Assembly (NCBI RefSeq): GCF_007829885.1
Contig: NZ_VIWW01000001.1
Location: 2,790,001-2,854,000, forward strand
Length of the DNA: 64,000 bases
Direction of reading: 5' to 3'
Source: Streptomyces brevispora
Lineage (GTDB): Bacteria > Actinomycetota > Actinomycetes > Streptomycetales > Streptomycetaceae
Shown here piece by piece: positions 18,613-28,581 of this stretch. Below the pieces are notes generated by a model. The model was not told the origin of the DNA, made no database searches, and worked only from the letters and a program-made list of their open reading frames with translations. The translations under genes and the position numbers were made by a program. Positions within the stretch are counted from its first letter, which is position 1, and every line of letters begins with the position of its first letter.

Positions 18613-19803
18613 TCAAGCTCCCTTCGCTGCCTGGAACAGCTCCGCCCGCGGGTCCTGGTCCGCGGTCGCCTTGCGATAGGCCTCCAGGGCGTCCCGGGCG
18701 TCCGTGCCCAGGTCCTTGGGGACCACCACCTCCACGGTGACCAGCAGGTCGCCGCGGCTGCCGTCCTTGCGTACCGCGCCCTTGCCGCGGGCGCGCATGG
18801 TGCGCCCGTTGGGCGTGCCGGCCGGAAGCTTCAGGGTGACCGGCGGTCCGCCGAGCGTGGGCACCTTCACCTCGCCGCCGAGCGCCGCCTCCGTGAAGGT
18901 GACGGGCACGGTGACCGTGAGGTTGTCGCTCTTGCGGCCGAAGACCGGGTGGGAGCCGACGTGGACGACGACGTAGAGGTCGCCGGCCGGTCCGCCGCGC
19001 TCTCCCGGGCTGCCCTTGCCGCGCAGCCGGATCCGCTGGCCGTCGGAGACGCCCGCCGGGATCCTGACCTGCATGGTGCGGGACGACTTCGCCCGGCCGC
19101 TGCCCTTGCAGACGTCGCAGGGGTCCTGGGCGATGAGGCCCCGGCCCTTGCAGTCCACGCAGGGATCGGTGAGCGAGAAGCCGCCGCCGGTGCCGCGCGA
19201 GACCTGGCCGGTGCCGACGCAGGTCGGGCAGACCCTGGGGGTGCCGTTCTTGTCACCGGTGCCGGAGCACGCCTTGCAGGGTGCCTGGCTGGACATCCGC
19301 AGCGGCACCGTGGCGCCGTCGACCGCCTCGGTGAAGCTGAGCGTCACCTCGGACTCGATGTCCTGGCCGCGGCGCGGCTGCACCCGGGTGCCGGTACCGC
19401 CGCCCCGGTTGAAGAGGCCGCCGAAGACGTCGCCCAGGCCGCCACCGCCGCCGAAGCCGCCGGCTCCGCCGCCCTGGCCCCCGCCCGGGGTGCCTCCGAA
19501 GAGGTCCCCCAGGTCGAAGTTGAAGTTGCCGCCACCGCTGCCGGGTCCGGGGCGGAAGCCGCCGTTGCCGAAGAGGGCGCGGGCCTCGTCGTACTCCTTG
19601 CGCTTCTTGGTGTCACCAAGGATGTCGTTGGCCTCGGAGATCTCCTTGAAGCGCTCCTCCGCCTTGTCGTCACCCTTGTTGGCGTCCGGGTGGAACTCGC
19701 GGGCGAGCTTCCGGTACGCCTTCTTGATCTCGGCGTCCGTGGCGTCCTTGGGGACGCCGAGAACCTTGTAGTAGTCCTTCTCGACGAAGTCCTTCGTACT
19801 CAT
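18613..19803 (-). CDS. dnaJ: chaperone DnaJ
   Basis: A 396-residue type I Hsp40 co-chaperone that stimulates DnaK ATPase activity. Residues 5-75 form the J domain with HPD in LAREFHPDANKG. A Gly/Phe-rich region follows (about 80-150). The zinc-binding domain has four CxxCxGxG repeats (CKACSGTG, CPTCVGTG, CVDCKGRG, CDVCKGSG), then come the C-terminal substrate-binding beta domains. It is the third gene of the dnaK-grpE-dnaJ-hspR operon. Confidence 0.97.
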   Translation of the reverse strand: MSTKDFVEKDYYKVLGVPKDATDAEIKKAYRKLAREFHPDANKGDDKAEERFKEISEANDILGDTKKRKEYDEARALFGNGGFRPGPGSGGGNFNFDLGDLFGGTPGGGQGGGAGGFGGGGGLGDVFGGLFNRGGGTGTRVQPRRGQDIESEVTLSFTEAVDGATVPLRMSSQAPCKACSGTGDKNGTPRVCPTCVGTGQVSRGTGGGFSLTDPCVDCKGRGLIAQDPCDVCKGSGRAKSSRTMQVRIPAGVSDGQRIRLRGKGSPGERGGPAGDLYVVVHVGSHPVFGRKSDNLTVTVPVTFTEAALGGEVKVPTLGGPPVTLKLPAGTPNGRTMRARGKGAVRKDGSRGDLLVTVEVVVPKDLGTDARDALEAYRKATADQDPRAELFQAAKGA

Positions 19804-19935
19804 CGACGTCCCTCCTTCCGGACGACCGGCCCAGGGCCTTTCGCCTGGATCCTGCCGGGCTCGTGGAGCCCCGCCTGATCCGGACCAAAGGCCCTGACGG
19901 CCGGGCGGTGTTCCGCCAAGTGGTCGGACAGAATG

Positions 19936-20595
19936 TCAGACCTCCTCGCCGCCACCGCTCTCCTCGTCGGCTGCCTGCTCCTCTTTCGCGTCGTTCGCGG
20001 CCGCGGGCGTCGCCCCCGGCTGGGGTTCGGCCACCGCCACCCGTGCGGGACGGATGGTGCGCTCGCCGATCCGGTACCCGGGCTGCAGGATCGCCACGCA
20101 GGTCGTCTCGGTGACGTCCGGCGCGTACGAGTGCATCAGGGCCTCGTGGATCGTCGGGTCGAAGGGCTCGCCCTCCTTGCCGAACTGCTGCAGACCGAGC
20201 TTGGCGACGACCGTCTCCAGCGATTCGGCCACCGACTTGAACCCGCCCACGAGCTCGCCGTGGTCGCGGGCCCGGCCGACGTCGTCGAGCACGGGCAGGA
20301 GCTCGGACAGGAGACCCGCGACTGCGATCTCCTTGACCGCGACCCGGTCCCGCTCCACGCGGCGGCGGTAGTTCTGGTATTCGGCCTGGAGCCGCTGGAG
20401 GTCGGCCGTGCGCTCGGAGAGCGCGGTGCGGACCTGGTCCAGCTGTGCCGTCAGACCAGCTGTCTGGTTCGCGTCCCCGGTGGGGGCCGCCGCCTCCTCC
20501 GAAGCGGGGGTGGCGGCCTCCGTCCCGGCGTCTTCAGAGGTGGCGCCGGAAGGGACGTCGGGCTTCTCCTCGAAGCCCGGAGTCTCCTCGGTCAC
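19936..20595 (-). CDS. grpE: nucleotide exchange factor GrpE
   Basis: A 219-residue protein. The N-terminal 55 residues are acidic and Ala/Thr-rich, a long coiled coil follows (about 60-105, with [14 protein letters not shown]), and a C-terminal beta domain contains the family signature region ([45 protein letters not shown]). It releases ADP from DnaK. The GTG start overlaps the dnaK stop by four bases (GTGA), so translation is coupled. Confidence 0.96.
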   Translation of the reverse strand: MTEETPGFEEKPDVPSGATSEDAGTEAATPASEEAAAPTGDANQTAGLTAQLDQVRTALSERTADLQRLQAEYQNYRRRVERDRVAVKEIAVAGLLSELLPVLDDVGRARDHGELVGGFKSVAESLETVVAKLGLQQFGKEGEPFDPTIHEALMHSYAPDVTETTCVAILQPGYRIGERTIRPARVAVAEPQPGATPAAANDAKEEQAADEESGGGEEV

Positions 20596-22445
20596 GCCGC
20601 ACCGCCCTTGGTGTCCTTCTCGTCGTCGACGATCTCGGCGTCGACCACATCGTCCTGACCGTCGGCCTGCCCGGTGCCCGCCTGGGGGTCACCCTGCGGG
20701 CCGCCCTCGGCCTGGGCGTTGGCGTACATCGCCTGGCCCAGCTTCTGGGAGACGGCCGCGACCTTCTCGGTGGCGGTACGGATCTCGGCGGTGTCCTCGC
20801 CCTTGAGCTTCTCCTTCAGCTCCGCGAGTGAGGCCTCCACCTCCGTCTTCACGTCGCCGGGGACCTTGTCCTCGTTGTCCTTGAGGAACTTCTCCGTCTG
20901 GTAGACGAGCTGCTCGCCCTGGTTGCGGGACTCGGCGGCCTCGCGACGGCGGTGGTCCTCGTCCGCGTACTGCTCGGCCTCTTCACGCATCCGGTTGACC
21001 TCGTCCTTCGGCAGCGAGGAGCCACCGGTGACGGTCATCTTCTGCTCCTTGCCGGTGCCGAGGTCCTTGGCGGCGACGTGCATGATGCCGTTGGCGTCGA
21101 TGTCGAACGCGACCTCGATCTGCGGCACGCCGCGCGGGGCCGGCGGCAGACCGGTCAGCTCGAACATCCCGAGCTTCTTGTTGTACGCCGCGATCTCGCG
21201 CTCGCCCTGGTAGACCTGGATCTGCACGGACGGCTGGTTGTCCTCGGCCGTCGTGAAGATCTCGGAGCGCTTGGTCGGGATCGTGGTGTTGCGCTCGATG
21301 AGCTTCGTCATGATGCCGCCCTTGGTCTCGATACCAAGAGACAGCGGGGTGACGTCGAGCAGCAGGACGTCCTTGACCTCGCCCTTGAGGACACCGGCCT
21401 GGAGCGAGGCGCCGATGGCGACGACCTCGTCCGGGTTCACACCCTTGTTGGCGTCCTGGCCGCCCGTGAGCTCCTTGACGAGCTCGGCGACGGCCGGCAT
21501 ACGGGTCGAGCCACCGACGAGAACGACGTGGTCGATCTCGGACAGCTGGATGCCCGCGTCCTTGATGACGTTGTTGAACGGGCCCTTGCAGCGGTCCAGG
21601 AGGTCCGCGGTGAGCTGCTGGAACTGCGAGCGCGTGAGCTTCTCGTCCAGGTGCAGCGGGCCCTCGGCCGATGCCGTGATGTACGGCAGGTTGATCGTGG
21701 TCTCCGTCGAGGACGACAGCTCGATCTTCGCCTTCTCCGCGGCCTCGCGGAGACGCTGGAGAGCCATCTTGTCCTTGGACAGGTCCACGCCGTGCCCGTT
21801 GGCGAACTGCTTCACCAGGTAGTCGACGACGCGCTGGTCCCAGTCGTCACCACCGAGGTGGTTGTCACCGTTGGTGGCCTTCACCTCGACGACGCCGTCA
21901 CCGATCTCCAGGAGGGACACGTCGAAGGTGCCGCCACCGAGGTCGAAGACGAGGATCGTCTGGTCGTCCTTGTCGAGCCCGTACGCCAGCGCGGCGGCCG
22001 TCGGCTCGTTGACGATGCGCAGGACGTTCAGGCCCGCGATCTCGCCGGCCTCCTTCGTCGCCTGACGCTCGGAGTCGTTGAAGTACGCCGGGACGGTGAT
22101 CACCGCGTCGGTGACCTTCTCGCCCAGGTAGGACTCGGCGTCACGCTTCAGCTTCTGCAGGATGAAGGCGCTCATCTGCTGCGGGTTGAAGCTCTTGCCG
22201 TCCAGGTCGATCTTCCAGTCAGTGCCCATGTGGCGCTTGACGGAGCGGATGGTCCTGTCGACGTTCGTCACTGCCTGGCGCTTGGCGACCTCGCCGACCA
22301 GAACCTCGCCGTTCTTCGCGAAGGCGACGACGGACGGCGTGGTCCTGGCGCCTTCGGCGTTGGTGATGACGGTGGGCTCGCCGCCTTCGAGAACGCTGAC
22401 GACGGAGTTAGTCGTGCCCAGGTCGATGCCGACCGCACGTGCCAT
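20592..22445 (-). CDS. dnaK: chaperone DnaK (Hsp70)
   Basis: A 617-residue Hsp70. The nucleotide-binding domain begins [22 protein letters not shown] and contains [19 protein letters not shown] and [13 protein letters not shown]. The substrate-binding domain follows, and the C-terminus is a Gln/Gly/Asp-rich tail ending in an acidic cluster. As in other Gram-positives it lacks the roughly 25-residue insert seen in proteobacterial DnaK near residue 80. The ATG at 22445 begins the family N-terminus. It is the first gene of the operon, with two HAIR boxes upstream. Confidence 0.98.
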   Translation of the reverse strand: MARAVGIDLGTTNSVVSVLEGGEPTVITNAEGARTTPSVVAFAKNGEVLVGEVAKRQAVTNVDRTIRSVKRHMGTDWKIDLDGKSFNPQQMSAFILQKLKRDAESYLGEKVTDAVITVPAYFNDSERQATKEAGEIAGLNVLRIVNEPTAAALAYGLDKDDQTILVFDLGGGTFDVSLLEIGDGVVEVKATNGDNHLGGDDWDQRVVDYLVKQFANGHGVDLSKDKMALQRLREAAEKAKIELSSSTETTINLPYITASAEGPLHLDEKLTRSQFQQLTADLLDRCKGPFNNVIKDAGIQLSEIDHVVLVGGSTRMPAVAELVKELTGGQDANKGVNPDEVVAIGASLQAGVLKGEVKDVLLLDVTPLSLGIETKGGIMTKLIERNTTIPTKRSEIFTTAEDNQPSVQIQVYQGEREIAAYNKKLGMFELTGLPPAPRGVPQIEVAFDIDANGIMHVAAKDLGTGKEQKMTVTGGSSLPKDEVNRMREEAEQYADEDHRRREAAESRNQGEQLVYQTEKFLKDNEDKVPGDVKTEVEASLAELKEKLKGEDTAEIRTATEKVAAVSQKLGQAMYANAQAEGGPQGDPQAGTGQADGQDDVVDAEIVDDEKDTKGGAA

Positions 22446-22466
22446 TTCGATTCCTCCAACTGAATA

Positions 22467-22487
22467 CTTGAGTGGATCTGGCTCAAG
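22467..22487. promoter_or_regulatory. HAIR operator 1 upstream of dnaK
   Basis: CTTGAGT-N7-GCTCAAG, one mismatch from the HspR consensus, centred about 32 bp before the dnaK ATG. It probably overlaps the transcript start region of the leftward operon. Confidence 0.9.
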
Positions 22488-22518
22488 GATGCATGACATC
22501 GCTCTCGGAGTCAACGGA

Positions 22519-22539
22519 CTTGAGCGGAGTCGACTCAAC
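22519..22539. promoter_or_regulatory. HAIR operator 2 upstream of dnaK
   Basis: CTTGAGC-N7-ACTCAAC, two mismatches from consensus, 52 bp from the first box (about five helical turns centre to centre). Paired boxes suggest cooperative HspR binding. Confidence 0.85.
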
Positions 22540-22809
22540 TATCGTGCACACACCCCACGCCACCAGCTGTTTTCCCGGCTCCGTGACGGCGGACACGCAC
22601 GTCACACCGGTCACGCCGGGGTGGATCCGAGCCAACCACGGGCGACACCTGCCCGCCCCGCGAGCCACACGACCCTCTTCATCATCGCGCCATGGGATCG
22701 TTCTGTCTCAAAATGCCGTGAGACGCGCAAAACCGGCACCCGATCCGCCGACTCCCGGCGGCCGGTCCGGCAGCCGGTCCCAGCAGCCCATCCCAGGCAG
22801 GTGCGAACG

Positions 22810-23550
22810 ATGCAGATGCAGAGGCAGAGGCCAGGACAGAGGTCGGGTCAGAGGTCAGGACAGTGGCAGAGGTCAGGTCAGTGGCGGCGGCCGGAACGCA
22901 GACCCGCGAAGCATCCGCGACAGCCGTCGGGGCCGCCCCGCACGGCGAGCTCCCTCGCAGCCCTGCGCGCGCTGACCTCGGCGCCCCTGCCGCGCCCCAC
23001 CGCCAAACGCACCCTGGACCTGCTCCTCGGCTCGGCCCTCCTGCTCCTGGCCGCCCCCGTCCTCGCGGCGGCCGCGCTCGCCCTCGCCGCCCAGCGGCAC
23101 CCCGGCGGCGTACTGACGCGCTCCCCGAGCACGGGGCTGGCCGGCAGGCCCTTCACGCTGCGGTCGCTGCGCACCCGGCGGCTGCGGCTGGACGTGCTCT
23201 CCCGGCTGCCCCACGTCGTACGGGGCGAGCTCTCCCTGGTCGGCCCCGAACCGCTCACGCCGGGCGGCGAACCGGACCGGGCCGCCGGTGCGCGACACTG
23301 GCGGCAGGAAGTGAAGCCCGGACTGACCGGCCTCGCGCAGGTACGCCGCCGCTCCACGATGCCGTGGGACGACGCGGACCTCCTCGACCAGCACTACGCC
23401 GAGCACCACCGGCTCGCGCTGGACCTGGCCGTCCTGACGGAGGCCGTGCACGGACCGCTGCGCGCCGGGCTCCGCGGCCTCGCCCGGCGCGGCCGGGCGG
23501 ACCCGAGCGACACAGATCACCGCCCGGCCAACTACAGCGTGGCGGAATAA
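22810..23550 (+). CDS. bacterial sugar transferase-like protein
   Basis: A 246-residue protein. Residues 1-60 are Gln/Arg/Gly-rich with short repeats (RSGQ). A hydrophobic helix (LLLGSALLLLAAPVLAAAALALA) follows, then the polyprenyl-phosphate sugar transferase core: GELSLVGPEPL, the hallmark KPGLTGLAQV, and DLDLLDQHY-like DDADLLDQHYAEHH. Family members transfer a sugar phosphate to undecaprenyl phosphate at the membrane. The catalytic-domain N-terminal part appears shortened against usual members, so activity is uncertain. The start is ATG 22810 or GTG 22801. It is divergent from dnaK. Confidence 0.75.
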   Translation: MQMQRQRPGQRSGQRSGQWQRSGQWRRPERRPAKHPRQPSGPPRTASSLAALRALTSAPLPRPTAKRTLDLLLGSALLLLAAPVLAAAALALAAQRHPGGVLTRSPSTGLAGRPFTLRSLRTRRLRLDVLSRLPHVVRGELSLVGPEPLTPGGEPDRAAGARHWRQEVKPGLTGLAQVRRRSTMPWDDADLLDQHYAEHHRLALDLAVLTEAVHGPLRAGLRGLARRGRADPSDTDHRPANYSVAE

Positions 23551-23672
23551 GTGGATAGTGTCAGCACAGACTGATTAAGTTACTGCTTAGTAATTCCGAT
23601 ACCGGCCCGTACCTCACCAGTACTCGCCAGTAGACCCTGGATCCCACCCTCGCAGGCCCGAGGAGCCCCCAA

Positions 23673-25940
23673 ATGCAACTCGCCGCGATCATCGTGTCGC
23701 TGGTGCTGACCGTGGTCGGCGTTGCGCTCATCGCCCGAGCCGTCGCGCAGATCTACCGGTTCGTCACGCTCGGACAGCCGGTCCCGGCCGGCAGTCGCAC
23801 CGACAACCCGAAACAGCGCTCGATCACCCTGGTCAAGGAGTTCCTCGGCCACACCCGGATGAACCGGTGGGGGATCGTCGGCTTCGCGCACTGGTTCGTC
23901 GCCATCGGCTTCCTGACGCTGCCTCCGACGCTGCTCCAGGCGTACGGGCAGCTCTTCAAGGCCGACTGGGTCCTGCCGGTCATCGGTGACTGGCTGCCGT
24001 TCGAGATGTACATCGAGTTCATCGGTCTGATGACGACGGTCGGCATTCTCGTGCTGATCGCCATCCGACTGCTGAACCTGCCCTCCCGGGCCGGCCGCAA
24101 GTCACGGTTCGCGGGCTCGAAGGCCTGGCAGGCGTACTTCGTCGAGTACGTCATCCTCGTCATCGGCCTGGCGATCCTGACCCTGCGCGGTCTCGAGGGC
24201 GCGATCCACCACGTCGACGGCTACGAGGCCGCGTACTTCGTCTCGTACCCGCTGGTCCTCGCCTTCAAGGGACTCGCGCTCGGCACGTTGCAGAACCTCA
24301 TCTACTTCACCGCGATGATCAAGATCGGCGTCTCGCTGATCTGGATGATCACGGTCGCGCTCAACACCAACATGGGTGTCGCCTGGCACCGCTTCCTCGC
24401 CTTCCCGAACATCTGGTTCAAGCGGAACGCCGACGGAGCGGTCGCGCTCGGCGAGCTGCAGCCGATGACGTCGGGCGGCAAGGAGATCGACTGGGAGGAC
24501 CCGGGCGAGGACGACGTCTTCGGTGTCTCCCAGGTCGAGCAGTTCTCCTGGAAGGGCATCCTCGACTTCTCCACGTGCACGGAGTGCGGTCGCTGCCAGT
24601 CGCAGTGCCCCGCCTGGAACACCGGCAAGCCGCTCTCCCCGAAGCTCCTGATCATGTCCCTGCGCGACCACGCGCACGCCAAGGCCCCGTACCTGCTGGC
24701 CGGCGGCGGCAAGGACATGGAGGGCAACGAGAAGGCGACCGAGGAGCAGCTCAAGGACGTCCCCGCGGCCGCCCTCGCGGAGGCCGAGCGCCCCCTCATC
24801 GGGACCGCCGAGGAGAACGGCGTCATCGACCCTGACGTGCTCTGGTCCTGCACCACCTGCGGTGCGTGCGTGGAGCAGTGCCCGGTCGACATCGAGCACA
24901 TCGACCACATCGTCGACATGCGCCGCTACCAGGTGATGATCGAGTCCGCGTTCCCGTCCGAGGCGGGCACGATGCTCAAGAACCTGGAGAAGAAGGGCAA
25001 CCCCTGGGGGCTCGCCAAGAAGCAGCGCGTCGAGTGGACCAAGGAGGTCGACTTCGAGGTCCCGATCGTCGGCAAGGACGTCGAGGACCTCTCGGAGATC
25101 GACTACCTGTACTGGGTCGGCTGCGCGGGCGCCCTGGAGGACCGAGCCAAGAAGACGACGAAGGCCTTCGCGGAGCTCCTCCACATCGCGGGCGTCAAGT
25201 TCGCGATCATGGGCGGCGACGAGAAGTGCACGGGTGACTCGGCCCGCCGCCTGGGCAACGAGCCGCTGTTCCAGCAGCTCGGCCAGGAGAACGTCGCGAT
25301 GCTGAACATGGCGTTCGGCGAGGACGACGAGGACGACTCGACCAAGAAGTCGAAGGCCTCGAAGAAGATCGTCGCGACCTGCCCGCACTGCTTCAACACC
25401 ATCGCGAACGAGTACCCGCAGCTCGGCGGCGAGTACGAGGTCATCCACCACACGCAGCTGCTCCAGCACCTGGTGGACGAGGGCAAGCTGATCCCGGTGA
25501 CACCGGTCGAGGGTCTGATCACGTACCACGACCCCTGCTACCTGGGCCGTCACAACAAGATCTACACGCCCCCGCGCGAGATCATCGCGAAGGTCCCGGG
25601 TCTGCGGAACGAGGAGATGCACCGCCACAAGGAGCGCGGCTTCTGCTGCGGCGCCGGCGGTGCCCGGATGTGGATGGAGGAGCGGATCGGCAAGCGCATC
25701 AACAACGAGCGCGTCGACGAGGCCCTCTCCCTCAACCCCGACATCGTCTCCACTGCCTGCCCGTTCTGCCTCGTCATGCTGACCGACTCGGTCAACGGCA
25801 AGAAGAACGACGGCAAGGCGAAGGAGTCGATCCAGGTGGTCGACGTCTCGCAGCTGCTGCTCGACTCCGTGAAGGTCCCCACCGATCCGGCGGGCGAGCC
25901 GGAACCGGCGGACGCGCCGGAGCCGGAACCGGCGAAGTAA
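23673..25940 (+). CDS. heterodisulfide reductase-related Fe-S membrane oxidoreductase
   Basis: A 755-residue protein. Residues 1-245 hold about five membrane helices resembling the gamma-subunit of respiratory nitrate reductase or HdrE. Two [4Fe-4S] motifs follow (CTECGRCQSQCPAW and CTTCGACVEQCPVD). Two CCG domains come last, with CPHCFNTIANEYP, DPCYLGRHNKIY, GFCCGAGGARMW and CPFCLVML. The C-terminus is a Pro/Glu-rich tail. This fusion is widespread in actinobacteria and is thought to move electrons between the membrane quinone pool and an unknown partner. The ATG at 23673 follows GAGGAGCCCCC. Confidence 0.92.
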   Translation: MQLAAIIVSLVLTVVGVALIARAVAQIYRFVTLGQPVPAGSRTDNPKQRSITLVKEFLGHTRMNRWGIVGFAHWFVAIGFLTLPPTLLQAYGQLFKADWVLPVIGDWLPFEMYIEFIGLMTTVGILVLIAIRLLNLPSRAGRKSRFAGSKAWQAYFVEYVILVIGLAILTLRGLEGAIHHVDGYEAAYFVSYPLVLAFKGLALGTLQNLIYFTAMIKIGVSLIWMITVALNTNMGVAWHRFLAFPNIWFKRNADGAVALGELQPMTSGGKEIDWEDPGEDDVFGVSQVEQFSWKGILDFSTCTECGRCQSQCPAWNTGKPLSPKLLIMSLRDHAHAKAPYLLAGGGKDMEGNEKATEEQLKDVPAAALAEAERPLIGTAEENGVIDPDVLWSCTTCGACVEQCPVDIEHIDHIVDMRRYQVMIESAFPSEAGTMLKNLEKKGNPWGLAKKQRVEWTKEVDFEVPIVGKDVEDLSEIDYLYWVGCAGALEDRAKKTTKAFAELLHIAGVKFAIMGGDEKCTGDSARRLGNEPLFQQLGQENVAMLNMAFGEDDEDDSTKKSKASKKIVATCPHCFNTIANEYPQLGGEYEVIHHTQLLQHLVDEGKLIPVTPVEGLITYHDPCYLGRHNKIYTPPREIIAKVPGLRNEEMHRHKERGFCCGAGGARMWMEERIGKRINNERVDEALSLNPDIVSTACPFCLVMLTDSVNGKKNDGKAKESIQVVDVSQLLLDSVKVPTDPAGEPEPADAPEPEPAK

Positions 25941-26012
25941 CGGCGGAACAGCCGGAGAATCAACCGGAGAAACAACGGGAGAAACAACCCGTACCGCGTC
26001 ACCGCGGTGCAC

Positions 26013-26052
26013 AAGCGGCCGGACCTGCCTCGGGGGCAGGACCGGCCGCTTC
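26013..26052. terminator. strong hairpin after the Fe-S oxidoreductase gene
   Basis: AAGCGGCCGG and CCGGCCGCTT enclose a second stem, CCTGCC with GGCAGG, separated by a matched pair of single-base bulges. A short T-rich stretch follows. The remaining 26053-26266 is repeat-like (CGAGACGGAC, CGAGCC(G/A)CA units) with no gene seen. Confidence 0.8.
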
Positions 26053-26266
26053 TGCTTTCCCGCCCCGTGACGCATCATGTGGGGCGGCCACCGGGACGGG
26101 TGCGCACCGAAGGGCGACCGAGACGTACGAGCCACACGAGCCGCACGAGCCGTACGGGAAGCCCCGGACGGACGCGACCGAACCCGGCCGGACGCGACGT
26201 ACGAGACGGACAAGGCGTGCGAGACGGACAGGCGTACGGGATGCACGAGACGGACGAGGTACTCCA

Positions 26267-27391
26267 GTGCGGATACGTATCGCAAGGGCGACGGCCACCG
26301 CTGCGGCCGGCTGCGCCTGCGCGCTCCTCCTGACGGCCTGCGCGGGCTCCCCGCCCCCCGGGCCCGACAAGAACGGCGACACCCCGCCCACCGCCCTCTC
26401 CGGCCTGGCGGGCACGGAGCGCCACCCCGTACCGCGCGGCAGCGGCAGCCACACCCCCGACGACTTCAACGGCGACGGCCACCGCGACCTCGTCCTCAAC
26501 AACCTGGTGAAGCCGGCGACCGAGAGCCACGGCGACGACGCCGGCATCGGCATCGTGTACGGCTCCGCGTCCCGGGGCCTCGACCCGTCGGTACGCCGAC
26601 TGCTCAGCGCGCACGCGAACGCCGCCAAGGTCGGTGGCATCCTCCCCTCGGCGTTCGACGCGGAGGCCTCGTGCGACCTGGACCAGGACGGCTTCACCGA
26701 TCTGATCGTGGCCACCGACCCCCCGTACGACGGCATCGGCCGCCCGCCCGTGCCGCTGCAGATCCTCTTCGGCTCCCCCGAGGGCCTCACCGGCAGGGCG
26801 GTCGCGCTCCGCATACCGGACCGGGCCCGCTTCGGCAACGAGTGGCCCGACCACCCCGTCTGCGGCGACTTCGACGGTGACGGGAAGCCCGATCTGGCCG
26901 TGACGGCGAGCTCGGGCCGGTTCAGCTTCCTGCGCGGCCCCTTCACCCGCGACGGCCGCCCGCACGCCGTCGGCGGCACCGTCCCGGGCGCCGGCCCCGC
27001 GCTGTCCGCCCCCGAGCCCCGGGCGGACACGAACGGCGACGGCTACGACGACCTGGTGTACTCCGCCCGCCCCCACGAGCCCGGTACCGCCGCCAAGGGC
27101 ACGCTGCTGCTCGGCAGCCCCGACGGACCGGGCCGGCCGGGCGGCCCGTACCGCTTCAAGGCCCCGGCCCACGGCCTCCCGGCGGCGCCACTGCCCGGCA
27201 AGGTGTCCTCCACCGCCCCCACGGAAACGACCCTCCTCATCCGCTACGCGGACTTCGACGGCGACAAGAAGCCGGACACGGTCGTGCGCACCCACCGCGG
27301 CGAGACGGCGGACCTGATCGCGCTGTACCCGGCGGCCACCCCGGACCGCCCGCTGATCACGTTCACCAGCGCGCTGTTCGGCGCGGGCTGA
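26267..27391 (+). CDS. FG-GAP/VCBS-repeat lipoprotein
   Basis: A 374-residue exported protein. Residues 1-25 form a signal peptide with a lipobox (ALLLTACAGS), so it is likely lipid-anchored at the outer face of the membrane. The mature part has at least four integrin-type FG-GAP calcium loops: DFNGDGHRDLVL, DLDQDGFTDLIV, DFDGDGKPDLAV, DTNGDGYDDLVY and a last DFDGDKKPDTVV, giving a beta-propeller. I chose the GTG at 26267 after GACGAGG; the frame extends far upstream without family character. Its partner is unknown. Confidence 0.85.
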   Translation: MRIRIARATATAAAGCACALLLTACAGSPPPGPDKNGDTPPTALSGLAGTERHPVPRGSGSHTPDDFNGDGHRDLVLNNLVKPATESHGDDAGIGIVYGSASRGLDPSVRRLLSAHANAAKVGGILPSAFDAEASCDLDQDGFTDLIVATDPPYDGIGRPPVPLQILFGSPEGLTGRAVALRIPDRARFGNEWPDHPVCGDFDGDGKPDLAVTASSGRFSFLRGPFTRDGRPHAVGGTVPGAGPALSAPEPRADTNGDGYDDLVYSARPHEPGTAAKGTLLLGSPDGPGRPGGPYRFKAPAHGLPAAPLPGKVSSTAPTETTLLIRYADFDGDKKPDTVVRTHRGETADLIALYPAATPDRPLITFTSALFGAG

Positions 27392-27555
27392 CCACACGCC
27401 CCGCACGCCCCTCGGGCACGTCCCGGGGGCCCGGCGCACAACCCCGAGGGTTCCCTCAGGGTTCCCCCCAGGGGATGTCACAGCTAGGCCGCAAAGGCGG
27501 GCCAGTTCCCCCGGCGCTCCCACCCGACCCGGACGGACCAGGTACGTTCGATTAC

Positions 27556-28503
27556 GTGGCTGGATTCAGGATCGGACGCGGCCGGGACAACCGCACCCCG
27601 CAGCAAGCGCAGCAGCAACCGCGGCAGCAGCCGTACGGCAATCAGGCACCACCGCCGTACGGGCAGCAGCCATGGCCGCCGACGGGAGGAAACAACGCCC
27701 CGCACCACGGCGGCGCCCCGCACAACGGCGGCTACCACCCGGGCGGCGGTTACCACGGCGCCGGAGCCGACGAGCCGGAGTACTTCGCCGACCCGTACCC
27801 CCAGCCCAACCAACCTCACTATCCCCAGCACCCCCAGCAGCCGCACCAGGGCGACCCGTACGCCAACAACCCGGGCCACACCCAGGCCTTCAGCATCAAC
27901 GAGGACCCCTACGGCGACGGCAACACCTACCGCGCCGGCCAGGCCCCCGCCCAGCCCGCAGGCCCGCGCCTGCACTGGAAGCAGCTGCTGAGCGGCATCG
28001 TGACGCGCCCCGGCCCGACGTTCTGGCAGATGCGCGACTACCCCGTCTGGGGCCCGGCGCTCATCGTCACGTTCCTCTACGGCCTGCTGGCACTGTTCGG
28101 CTTCGACCAGGCCCGCGACGACGCGATCCACGCCCCGGTCGGCAACGCCATCCCCTACGTCATCATCACGGGCCTCGGTTTCGTGATCGGCGGCCTGGTG
28201 CTCGGCGCGGTCACCCACACACTGGCCCGCCAGCTGGGCGGCGACGGCGCCTGGCAGCCGACGGTGGGCCTCTCCATGCTGATCATGTCGATCACGGACG
28301 CCCCCCGCCTGATCTTCGCGCTGTTCCTCGGCGGCGAGAACTCCCTGGTCCAGATCCTCGGCTGGGTCACCTGGCTGGCCGCGGCGGCCCTCTTCACCTC
28401 CATGGTGAGCAAGTCCCACGACCTGCCGTGGCCGAAGGCGCTGGGTGCGAGTGCGATCCAGCTGATCGCGCTGGTATCGCTCCTCAAACTGGGCACGATC
28501 TGA
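27556..28503 (+). CDS. YIP1-family membrane protein with a Pro/Gln-rich N-terminus
   Basis: A 315-residue protein. Residues 1-145 are a low-complexity region rich in Gln, Pro, Tyr, His and Gly, probably disordered and cytoplasmic. Residues 150-315 resemble the YIP1 family, with the entry LSGIVTRPGPTFWQMRDYPVWGPALIV and five hydrophobic helices. Function in bacteria is unknown. The GTG at 27556 (VAGFRIGRGRDNR) is the family start; the ribosome site is weak. It converges on a phosphoribosyltransferase gene. Confidence 0.82.
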   Translation: MAGFRIGRGRDNRTPQQAQQQPRQQPYGNQAPPPYGQQPWPPTGGNNAPHHGGAPHNGGYHPGGGYHGAGADEPEYFADPYPQPNQPHYPQHPQQPHQGDPYANNPGHTQAFSINEDPYGDGNTYRAGQAPAQPAGPRLHWKQLLSGIVTRPGPTFWQMRDYPVWGPALIVTFLYGLLALFGFDQARDDAIHAPVGNAIPYVIITGLGFVIGGLVLGAVTHTLARQLGGDGAWQPTVGLSMLIMSITDAPRLIFALFLGGENSLVQILGWVTWLAAAALFTSMVSKSHDLPWPKALGASAIQLIALVSLLKLGTI

Positions 28504-28523
28504 CCGCGACCGTCCCGACCTGA

Positions 28524-28560
28524 GAAGACCCCCGGAGCCATGAGGCCCCGGGGGTCTTCC
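28524..28560. terminator. bidirectional hairpin between convergent genes
   Basis: GAAGACCCCCGG pairs with CCGGGGGTCTTC around a loop of about 13 bases. It lies between the YIP1 gene and the leftward phosphoribosyltransferase gene. Confidence 0.85.
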
Positions 28561-28581
28561 ACGTCCGACGCGGGATCCGGC

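Noticed and set aside
20952..22463. Rightward open frame of 503 codons opposite dnaK
   Set aside because: Antisense shadow of dnaK with no domain signature and no ribosome site.
26053..26266. Possible small gene before the FG-GAP lipoprotein
   Set aside because: The open frame consists of Arg/Thr/Glu repeats arising from short DNA repeats; the lipoprotein signal peptide starts later at a GTG with a ribosome site.
24102..26285. Leftward open frame of 727 codons opposite the Fe-S oxidoreductase
   Set aside because: Antisense shadow; the rightward gene has clear Fe-S and CCG motifs and a good start.
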